In this document: positions 1 to 10,000 of the stretch, piece by piece | Layout: each line of letters starts with the position of its first letter | How positions within the stretch are numbered: the stretch's first letter is position 1 | DNA from: Emydura subglobosa | Taxonomy: Eukaryota > Chordata > Testudines > Chelidae | Length of the DNA stretch: 64,000 bases | Direction of reading: 5' to 3' | NCBI GenBank assembly: GCA_007922225.1 | Contig: ML679962.1 | Location: 35,889,262 to 35,953,261 of the forward strand | Made by a program: the position numbers and the translations under genes | The notes under the pieces: generated by a model | Told to the model about the DNA's origin: nothing | The model's input: the letters and a program-made list of their open reading frames with translations, nothing else | The model's database searches: none

Positions 1-364
1 CATTTTTTTGGTGTTGGGCTATTTATTTATTCACTGAGGCTTCTGGGCTGTGAGGAGCTGTGACTGACCAAGGGGGATCAGATCTGGTGCTTGTCAGCCT
101 CGCCACTTTAACCTAGGAATGTAGACACCATGGCAGGGAGAAAGAACGGAGACCAACCCACCGAGTCCATTTCCCAATTAGCCATCCCAGCTTCCTCCCC
201 CATCACAAATATCCCTGCTTCCACCTTATCCCTTGAAGTCTGGGGAGTTCCATATCCAAGACTCAAGGAGGTCAATCTATTGAGTTTTAAAAAAGAGAAG
301 GTTAAAGGGTGACGATGACAAACTACGAGTACTTACATGGGGACCAAACATTTAATAATGGCAT

Positions 365-655
365 CTTCCATCTAGCAGAGAAAGGTATAACACAACCCAA
401 TGGCTGGAAGCTGAAGCTAGACAAATTCAGACTAGAAATAAAGTGTACAATTTTTAATGGTGAGGATAATTAACCACTGGAACAATTTACCAAGGGGTCG
501 TGATGGATTCTCCATCGCTGGCAATTTTAAAATCAAGACTGGATGTTTTTCTAAAAGATCCGCTCTAGGAATTATTTTGGCAGCAGTTCTCTGGCTGTGT
601 CATACAGGAGGTCAGACTAGATGATCACAGTACCCTTGGGCCTTGGTATCCATGA
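365..655 (+). repeat. CR1 LINE, 3' end
   Basis: A degraded CR1-type tail. It reads through the CR1 block 'ccactggaacaatttacc...', then 'ggatgtttttctaaaagat', then the closing 'aggtcagactagatgatcac'. It has no usable reading frame. I see no gene in the 364 bases before it. Confidence 0.7.
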
Positions 656-2345
656 CTCCTGTGCACATGCCATACTAAACTCCCAGGAAATTCCATAAAT
701 AAAATTGTCGTCATTTAGAAGGAAGCACAAAATCCTTCTCCCACCACAAAAACCCTTAAAAACAAAAAGGCAAGAAACGGCAAGTTATGGGACCCCTCTT
801 AACTGCATCCCAGTGCCACTCAGCACTCTTCCTTTGACTCCGGTGATGGACTCCACTTCTTCATAAGGAACTTCCATTTGTTGCCAAGAGATAAAGAAAC
901 ACTTCACACAAACACATTAACCTCTTTCAAAGTATCAGACTAAAAACTTTAATTACTCCCACTGACCCCTGTCAGGATCACAGGGCAGAGACCCAACTTT
1001 ACCCTGCATACATACACCCATGCTAAGCGTTTGCTAACGTGGCTCAGGTTGTAATTAAGGTTCGGTGATCATGTGAGTGAGATCAGGGTGTTATCTGCAG
1101 AGTGCTTGGTCATCCGCCGGAGGTGGAAGGGAATTCCGTGTGAAGCTGTGCCGTCTGGCACGGTCAGCGGAGAGTGCTCAGTGTACGTGTAGCTCTGGTT
1201 AAGAGGTGTCGTGCAACTTGGCATTTTCTTGCTCTTCAGAGTCGACATTAGGTGTGTGGCAGACTGAGACGACATTTAAAAGGAATTAAGCTTGGGTTTT
1301 GTTTATGGAATACTTATAAGAATTATTTCCAACAAGCCCCTGCATCTGCCTGCAATACTGCCACCCGCAATAGCCACATTCGGAAACAAACTGCTTGATG
1401 TGCCCATCCTTTTAAACAGGCCAGGGCAACTGGATGGCTCTGGGGATTAGTAATGATGGGATATGGCGGCTTTCATCTCTGGGGCGCTGGTTTGAATAAG
1501 TTCACAGTAACAAGCCGTTTCGACAGCACATTATATGAAACGAGCCCGTGGGGTCAGTTTGCTTCCTACTGGATACGGTAAATGTTACCATTGCTGCTGG
1601 GCCTCCACCCCATTGTTGGCTGACTGAGGGGCCCAGGAACTAATTGACCATGCCTAGCCCTGTTCTGCGGGCATGCTCTGCTGGGCACACGCTTCTCACC
1701 AGTGCCTGGCCCCAGCTGGGGAATAAGCTTTGCACATGCAGGGTGGGATTTTCAAAGGAGATGGAAGGAAGAAGGCAGCCAGCTCTGGAAGCAGCGCGGT
1801 CCATGCACCATTCCCCTGAGGAGAAGCCATTGCACCAGGCATGCCAGGGCTAGGAATAAAAGACACGCTGCCCTCCAGGGCAGAGCTCCCCCCACTCTCC
1901 AGGAAGCAACACCTCCACGATGCACAACTCCCCTAGCTGTCCCCCCCAACCCCTCCCCCCAGCGCTCAGGGGTGCCCAGCAGACAGAGCACACCTGGCAC
2001 ACCCTCGCCTTGCACCCTGCACCTCAGGCACCAGCACTGAATGCCACAGGGCTGAGTCATCAGCCTCCGGCTCCAACTGACCCACCCACCTGAGGGCTCA
2101 GCCTGGCTCGTTCTGGCTGTAGTTCTTTCAGGGTAACCCTATCCCCCACTCACATCACCCCCCCCCCAGCACATAACCTCGCTAACCCCCCATTACTTCT
2201 CCAAAGCATACAGCCCTCCCTGCCTCCTCCCCTGGGGCATTGCCCACCAGCACATAGCCCCACCTCCCCCGGAGAACCATTCCACCCTATTCACAGTCTT
2301 GCCTCCCCCAGGCATTAACTATCCCCAGCACACATCCCTGCTCCC
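656..2345. other. gene-free stretch, C-rich in its last third
   Basis: I recognise no exon here. From about 1900 to 2345 the + strand becomes rich in short C runs separated by 'cagcacat'-like words, giving a loosely repetitive cytosine-rich tract. The open frames across 1644-2060 on both strands follow from this composition. Confidence 0.5.
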
Positions 2346-2369
2346 CCGGGGCATCACACCCCTCCCCGC

Positions 2370-3790
2370 AAGAAGATTAAATACTTTCAGTTGCAACAAT
2401 AACTCAGTAATGCAGCTACTAAAGTTGGACATTTTTAAATCAGCAGGACCAAATAACTTGTATCCAAGAGTTTGAAAAGAGCTGGCTGAGGAGCTCCCTG
2501 GACCATTAATTTTGATTTCCAATACATCTTGGAACACTGAGGAAGCTCCAGGGGATTGATTCAAAGCTCATGTTGTGCCAATATTTAAAAATGGAATGAC
2601 CTGGGTAATCATAGGGAAAATATCTATATGAGATCCCAGACAAAATAAAGAATTAAAAAAGGGTAATGTAATGCCAATCATCAAGGGTTTATGGAAAATA
2701 GGTCTTCTCATCAAAAAGTTATATCAAGTTAGTTTGACATTACAAGATTGATAAATGTAGTAATGTTTAGGTAATATACTTAGATTACTGTCAGGTATTT
2801 GACTTGGCACCACATAACTTCTTGGTTAATAAATTAGAACACCACAAAATTAATGTCACACATTAATGGATTAAAACCTGCCTGATAGGCCGTAAAATAT
2901 AATTTTACATGTGTAGTCATCATCGAATAGGTGTGTTTTTAGTAGGTTCCCGTAGGGATCAGTTCTTGGCCCTACACTATTTAACATCTTCATCAACGGC
3001 CTGGAAAAAAAAATCATTACAGGTGAAGTTTGCAGATGACACAATGACTGGGAGGGAGGAGGGGGGCGAAGGTAACTGATGAAGAGGGCAGGTCACTCAT
3101 ACTGAATGATCTGGATCACTTGGTGAGCGAGGAGCAGGCAAACAATAGTGTTTCAATATGGCTAAATGTCAGGTAACAAAGCATGCAGGCCCTACTTACA
3201 GGATGGGGGGACAGTGCTCCGGCAAGCAGTGACTGTGAGAAAGACAGCGGGGTCACGACGAATAATCAGTTGAACGCGAGCTCCCCGTGAAACGCTGCTG
3301 CCAACCGGGCTGACGTGATCCTTGGATGCACAGAGAACATCGAATAGGAGCAGAGAGGTTATAGTACCCGTGTGTGTTGGCGCCGGTGCGATGACTACTG
3401 GAATACCGTGTCCAGGACGGCTGTCCACAGCTCAAGAAGGGTGTTGATACACCGGTGTCAGTCCGTTCAGAGACGAAAGCGGTTGAAGGACTGGAAAACA
3501 GGCTCTCCCTGCGATAGATTCAAGGAGCTCAGCCCGTTTAGTTTCTCAAAGAGCAAGTTCAGGGGCTACACAGTGAGTCTCCAGGCACCTACGCCGGGCA
3601 GACGGCCGTGATGCCAGCGGGCTCTGCAGCCGAGGAGACAAAGCTCTCACCCCGACCAGTAGCTGGAAGTTGACGCTAACCCAATTCAAACTGGAAATAG
3701 GCTGCGAAGTTTTTGACAGGGAGGGTAATGAACGGCTGGAACAACTTACCCAGGGCGGTGGCCAACTCTCCCGCCCTGGGCATGTTTCAA
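2370..3790 (+). repeat. CR1-type LINE, degraded, 5'-truncated
   Basis: The + strand carries reverse-transcriptase-region words of a CR1-like element: 'ggagctccctggaccatt', 'gggatcagttcttggccct', 'catcttcatcaacggcctgg', 'aagtttgcagatgacac'. It ends in the CR1 closing block near 3730-3770 ('aacggctggaacaactta'). Frameshifts and stops are frequent, so the copy is old. The CpG island begins directly after it. Confidence 0.72.
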
Positions 3791-3954
3791 TCCGGGCCGG
3801 GGGTCTTTCCACCTGCTCTGCTCTGCTCCAGCCCTGGGGCCGGGCCAGGCGGGGGGGGGGGGGGGGGCAGATACAACCCTGCCCTGGCAGCTCTGACTTT
3901 ATCTGGGGCCACCCCACACACACAGCTTGCTTGCCCCCCAACACTCAGCGCCTC

Positions 3955-4115
3955 TCACCCCCAAAACCACCCCCAGCACCCCCCACTGCCCCCTGCCCCC
4001 CATTCCTCCTCCCCCCCCAGCAGCCCCCCACTGCCTCCTTCCCCCCTGCACCCCATTCCTCCTCCCCCCCCAGGACCCCCCCACTGCCCCCTCCCCCAGC
4101 GCCCCCATCCCCCGC
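3955..4115. repeat. triplicated C-rich tract
   Basis: About three imperfect copies of a unit of roughly 55-60 bases, with the order 'ccccccactgcc', 'ccccattcctcctcccc', 'cccag'. The + strand is almost pure pyrimidine. The long frames read across it are low-complexity Pro/Ser or Gly/Trp strings and are not genes. Confidence 0.7.
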
Positions 4116-4262
4116 TCCGCTCGCATCCCGCGCGCATCCCCAGGCGCGGCGCAGCGCTGCGCGGGCGGTGCCGAGCCGAGCCGTGCCGTGCCGAGCCGGG
4201 GGCGGTGCCTGCCCCCTGCCCCCCCCCGGCCCGTCTCCCAGCAGCCTTTGCAGGCGCCTACA

Positions 4263-4316
4263 ATGAAATTTGCGAAGTTTTTTCGGTTTCGGCGCCATTT
4301 TCGAGTGGACTCGGAG
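4263..4316 (+). CDS. possible first exon or upstream ORF of candidate gene Y
   Basis: An ATG opens 18 codons rich in Phe, Arg and Lys (MKFAKFFRFRRHFRVDSE). They end exactly at a consensus-like donor (GAG|GTGAGG). Joined to the acceptor at 6854, this frame gives a 32-codon peptide that stops inside exon 2 and does not continue in the exon 2-4 frame. It is therefore either a short upstream ORF, a separate micropeptide, or exon 1 of a transcript with a further exon I did not find. I do not recognise the peptide. Confidence 0.3.
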
Positions 4317-4739
4317 GTGAGGAGGGGGGGGCGCGGGGCGCCGCCGGCCGGGCCGGGGGACGGTGGGGGAGGGGAGCCCCGGGCGCGGGGGGGGGCAGGG
4401 CGGTGCGTGCATGCAGTGCCCCCCCCCCCCGCAGGCCGGTGGTGAGCGGGATAAAAACTTTCCCGGGGAAGGAAAGAAACCGCAAACTTTCCATTTGCAA
4501 ATCCCCCCCCTCCAAAAAAAACAAAACCCAACCCCCCCCGAAATGCAGCCGCCCCTCCCCCCGCCCAGCCGGCGGAGTGGGGCGGGGGGGGGCGTGCTTG
4601 GGTCGCACGGATCCGGCGCCGCGGGGAGAGGGGCTGGCCGGGCGTGGGCAGTAAACAAGTCCGGGGGGGGGGGGCGCAGAAATCCGGCGCGTGTCGTGTA
4701 AATGCCCCGTGGTGGCAAAGGGTTAAAGTGCAGCCCCCC

Positions 4740-5070
4740 CCACCCTCCCTTGCACACTGCCCCGCTCACACCTGGCGCCTCCAGCCGCCCCTTGCACGCT
4801 GCTGTTCACACCCAGCCAGCGCCTGCCGCCCCCTTGCACACTGCCCCGCTCACACCCACCCAGCGCCTGCCGCCCCCTTGCACACTGCCCTGTTCACACC
4901 CGGCGCCCCCCGTTGCACGCTGCTGTGCACCCGCACCCAGCGCCCCGTTGCACACTGCAGCCCCCCCCCCCGTTGCACGCTGCTGTGCACCCGGCGCCCC
5001 GGTGCACACGGCCGCCCCCCCGGGCACGCAGCGGTGCCCACCCCCCGCGCCCCGTTGCACGCTGCAGCGC
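4740..5070. repeat. GC-rich minisatellite inside CpG island A
   Basis: The word 'ttgcacrctgc' recurs eight or so times at spacings of about 25-45 bases, joined by 'tgcacccggcgcccc'-like linkers. Copies diverge in length and sequence. The long plus-strand frames crossing it are products of the repeat. Confidence 0.85.
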
Positions 5071-5629
5071 TGGTGGCCCGGGCCGGGATCGGGGCCCTGC
5101 TTATTGTGTCGGCGCGTGACGCAGTTGCGAACCCAGTGCCGGGCGCGGGACAGACACAGACACTTTGTAACCGGCCGCCCCGGGGGGCACGTGCGGCCGC
5201 CCCCCCGGCGGGGTGGGGGAGGGCCCCGCTTCCAGCCCGTTCCCGGGCCGCCGGCAGGGGAAGGGTTAAAGACGGGACCGGACGAGTCGATTCGCTCCAA
5301 GCCGTTGAGAAGAAGAAAAAAAAAAAAAAAGTTGCAAAACGGATTGGGAGGGAGGGTGCCTGGGCCGCGTGTGGACGTGTTTATTTTCAATTCGGCTCCT
5401 CTTTTCCGAACGACTTACTGCGTTCCAGGGAGAGTTGGAGGAGCCTTGACCCGGCCCGTGCTCGGGGCAGGCTGGAGGATGCACGTTCAAGGCGCTTTGG
5501 GGCTCGGGGTTTTTTTGGCCTCCCCCCCAAAAAAAAAAAGTCATTTTTTTCCACGTCTTTGCACCTTGTTGCAGCGCGGAGAACCGCAGCGAGTTTTGTT
5601 AGGGGCTTGTCAAAGTGTTCTGTAATTCG

Positions 5630-6853
5630 GTGATTGGAGGCAGGGTTAACATCGAATTTAAATTGTACGGTTGGCCTGCTGAAAGCACCTGGCTTTCTTA
5701 AAACTGAATTTACACCGGCTTTGGAGCTACTGTAGGATAAACTGGGATCCTGTTTTGACAGGCTGGAAGTGGGAAAGGTGGCACTTCGGTTTGTCAGACT
5801 CTCCCCCCAAAGTCGGATTTGAAAAACTTGTTTTTTTCTAATAAACTTCCCACTCGTAACAATTTAATTTCTGCTGTACTAAAATTTAGTTTCAAGATAT
5901 TTTTGTATGTCTTGAGGTAACATTTTTATTCTTTGTAGCAATGTCTAATATAATTTAAAATTTTAAATTGTATATTTCATCTCTAAATTGGAATGAGATT
6001 AATTTTTTTAAGCACTGGATTTTTTATGTTACACATTAAAATTTACTAAACTCAAATTAAAATTATTAAAACCATTTGTTAGTGGTGGAAAAGTTGAAAA
6101 TACTAAATTCTCATAAAAATATAAATGCATGAACATATATAAAGTAGTAAAAAAATTATAAAAATTTAAGACTCTCTAAAATGCCAAATAATTGAAAGAA
6201 GGGGGAAGAACAAAACAAAATAAAATCCCTTAAGTATTTTAACAATTCTCTATCGATCTGTTTCATACAGGAAGTATGAATATCCTGGCACGCATATGAA
6301 CTTCTAAATTATGTTTTGGTTACTGTCTTTTGGTTACTGTCTTTCTGCCTGTTTACAGTCAGGAGAGCAATGTGTAAAAATTGTTCATATTTTTTACTGC
6401 ATGAAAATAGAGAGGTAAAAGCAATTTTTCAGTATATAGGGAAATAATTTTCCAAAGCTAGGACAAAAGTGCAGAATATTTTTTTTTAAATGCACTGTTA
6501 CATGTACATACGTAACTGTGCTAACATCTGTCTAGCTTCAGCATAATCTGAAGAAATCAAAAGAACTCCATTGCTCACCATCTTTATGTATATTTAGTAA
6601 TCCAAAAAGAGACCATTTTGGTGGGAACTCAGTAAAATAGTTGACTGCAAATACAGCAAAGTGCTTAAGGAATATAGGAGGGAAGCTATAGTGGGCTTTA
6701 GGCAAACTGATCCAAATGTGAAGAATATAATTAAATTCCTAAATGCTCATTATGCTTTGAATGAATAGTCATCTGACCAAAAAAAAAAAAAAAAAAAATC
6801 ACAACCAAAAACCCATAGTTTTTTTTTTTCTGTTCTTAACAAAAACATTTTAG
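5630..6853. other. AT-rich intergenic or intronic DNA
   Basis: Directly after CpG island A the sequence becomes strongly AT-rich, with a pure A run at 6779-6798. I see no exon or recognisable repeat. If candidate Y is correct, this is its first intron. Confidence 0.6.
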
Positions 6854-7005
6854 GAGTTCAGGTTCCAGATCCTTGCCTTATTATTTAAAACTGGATGAGA
6901 TGATGGTGAAAAAAAATGGAAACAAGAAGCATCGTACTGTTCTTCAGTTCTGCAGTTTTGAGGAAAAACTGGATCCTGGGAATTTTACTGACGTTCTAAT
7001 GTACA
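6854..7005 (+). CDS. candidate Y, exon 2
   Basis: The acceptor follows a long T tract and 'ttaac' branch-like sequence, then TTTTAG|GAG. The donor is ACA|GTAAGT. The exon has 152 nt, enters with two bases owed by the previous exon, and leaves with one base over. Coding content includes [16 protein letters not shown] and [16 protein letters not shown]. Confidence 0.45.
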
Positions 7006-10000
7006 GTAAGTTAGGATCTGATCTTGCAGGCCTTGCAAACACAAGTAGTCCTTTCTCACATGAATAGACTCATTTAAATAAATGAGACTAGTCATGTTAA
7101 GAGTTTGCAAGTTCAAACTCTGAATTTTGTAAAACTAGAAGCTTTAATATATTTTAAACAAAAACCAAATGATAGGCACGTTATTGTAACAGTTTGGTAT
7201 CCAATTCTCTGTTCTATTCCCCATACCATCTTAAAAGAGAGTTTGAGTACTTAATCATGTAACTTTAAAAGGTAGGATGTGCCAAAGCTCAGGTTGCAGC
7301 TCATACGTATTTATGTTCAGATAATGCTCATAATCCTTGTTTATCTTAAGAGAAATAGTAGAAGTTAATTTGTGGTGGTTAGAGGATAGATTCAATACTT
7401 TCAATACAAGTGCACTGGAAAAGATCGATACTTTATTTCCACCCAGTTTTATATATAATTAAATATTGAAATTTATTTTTATTTTGTTCACTTTTATATG
7501 GGTACCTTGCTACTCAGTAAAGACTGAGTAGTAATGATTGTTCATGACACTTTGCGCGCAGATTAGTTTCACTTGAGATATCTGTGCAAAGGAAAAAAAC
7601 CACTGATACATCTATTAATATATTTAGCTGTTAAATTAATAGTCATTTCTCTTTATACGTCCTTAGCTCCATCTCAGCAGTCAGAGTTGAACTGTTTAGG
7701 AAATTTTAATATCGGAAAAACACGTGGCAGTTGTTGATAAAATGTTGGGTATGTTTCTAGCTATTAACCACCTTTGTGAATATTTTACACTGTTTAAATT
7801 CCATTGTTTAAATTAAAACAGAGATGAAAATGACTGGCTTACAGACACAGTCAGCTATGAACTATTTAAGTGGGTGGGACTCACCACTTTAGTTTTGTTT
7901 CATCACCCTATTCAAAATGAGCGGTGTCTTTTTTGTTGGATGTCTATTTTCAGATGCAATGAGGATGACTAGTTTTTAAATATTTTTTTTAGAAATAAAT
8001 GCCTTGTCTGATTTCTTCCCCCCCCCCCCCCCGAAACAGCAAAATTGTAATGTTACTGCTCTGTCAAAGGTCTCCTAAACAGCCATTCGATAGCAGATCT
8101 TTTTTATCCTGAGTATATAGGAAACAATGTTTTACTGGTTTTGGTTTTGCCTAGCACTGAAATGGAGACAAGCAACTTAGTGAGGGGGGCTACGTGGGGG
8201 TGGGTGTCCGTCCATCTGTCCTGCCCTTGTCCCTAATACACCTTCTCAGCCCTTTGCTTTATTATAAAGATACTTTCATTATATTATATCAACCTTTATT
8301 ATAAGTTTTTTTTTCATCGGTTTTGATTTTTAAAAGATGCTCTCTTGTTTTGGGGGAGAATTTTTATATAATGTCCCATTGTACTTGGCAAACAAGGACA
8401 GTATAGATATTGCCTTATGGACAGCATTACAGTGGACTTCTGCATATCCAAAATGCTCAGTTATCCAGAAAGATTAACTGTGCCTATATACATCACTGCC
8501 ATAAACGTGCTGTATTGGACCTGCAGAAGTTTCTGCCTCAATACTTTCTGGAGTTTAAATTACACTAGTCGTGGTCTCCTGCTTGCAGATAGGAAATGCA
8601 ATAGACAAGTGACCTCAGTCTGCTAAGCCTCAGTTTTTCGGTCTGTAAAATAAATGTTATGGAATGTTGTGAGGCTTAATTAATATTTTGTGAAGTGTTC
8701 TGAGACCCCCAAAAGATGATAGATACATGAATGTGTTTCTTCCTAGAAGGCTAACTTCTGACTGGCCTGCCTTTACTCTCACAACTGAGGAGGACTGTAT
8801 GAAACTAAAGAGACAATAAATGCTGTTCCTGGGTGGCTTGAAGGGTGTAGCTAAGAGCACCGTGGTGTTCACTATTTCTCCTCCCTCTCCCCCTCCCTTC
8901 CAGTAAGCGGAGAGCTGCTGGATGAAGGCATGAGGTACCTAGCCCCAATCTCTGATCCCCTTCCTTGCAGAAGAGATGGACTGTATTTAATGTTCTTGTT
9001 TAATAGTGGTATTTCTTTAAAATCAACAAACTTTTCCCTTTTCATCTGTCCAACAAATATGCTTCTATTGCTGTTGGGATAACTCCTCCAAGGAAGAAAG
9101 CATATGGAGGGGTACCACTTCCTTTTTGCCATATTTTTGTGGGGTGTTTTTATTATGCATTGGGTTATAGAACCCAACGTGTTCTCATAACTGCCATTTA
9201 CTTCAATATGAATTGTGCGTAGAGAACTCATAGCAAATAACTCCAGCCTTCCTAGTATTACCATACCAAACACCATTATGCGTATTAGTGTGGCTTGTGT
9301 ATCATTCCTAAAACGCAATATCCAGGCAACCAATATTCTCTAAATTATCGTACAATGGTGAGAGAAGAGATGGGTGTGCTGAAGCACTGTTTAAATACTC
9401 ATCTTTGTAGTACAGTGTATTTTGGGATGAAAGTGTGAGTCCCCTCACTTCCTCCCCACATCCAGTTAAAAGCATTAACACACATCAGAGCCTTTAATAG
9501 TCGTATAGTCTTTGTCGTTAGGCCTAACTGGCAAAAAATCTGATTGGTGTTTGAGTAGTCAGTGCACTATAATGTATATCACCTGTCTAAGGTACAGTCT
9601 GTTGGAACACTTCATAAACTCTTCTTTGTGTTGTTTTCTAGTTCATATTGAAACAGAAGTTAAAATTGTGTCCAAAGAGTCATATTTGCAGAACAAACTG
9701 ATGCATCATTGCATTCAGTCAAGGTGAGTTGAAAAGGCAAACCTAATATACCCAATAACTTTTAAAGAACCCTTATGGTCCAACCCAGAGGTGCAGGGTA
9801 CATGGAATTTATACTGAAGTGAACACCGCTCGGGACTGGGCCCTGCAATTAACAGCAAGAGATACATCTTAGCCATAACTTTCTCAGGGAAGATGCTCAT
9901 AACTTAGGCCTGGTCTACATTCACGGCAAAATTTGGTGGCAGTCGACAGGAGATACGCAAGCTACATGGAGTAGCTTGCGTCTCTCCCATCGACTTCCTA

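Larger units (their letters stand above)
3870..5480. promoter_or_regulatory. CpG island A (candidate promoter)
   Basis: A sharp rise in G+C with dense CpG between an AT-poor repeat and strongly AT-rich DNA (from 5630). Around 4263-4316 lies a conserved-looking core with 'tttcggcgcc' (E2F-like). On the opposite strand, 'aaaatggcgcc' (4292-4302) resembles a YY1 site. No TATA box is apparent. It is the likely start region for the + strand candidate gene Y, and could also be bidirectional. Confidence 0.65.

Noticed and set aside
3713..4654. Long + strand frame over CpG island A, 313 codons
   Set aside because: It starts inside a CR1 relic and is a Pro/Gly/Ala-rich reading of C-rich repeats. Equivalent frames exist on both strands.
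4644..5633. Two long + strand frames, 307-329 codons
   Set aside because: They are translations of the 'ttgcacactgc' minisatellite and flanking GC-rich DNA, without splice context or domains.
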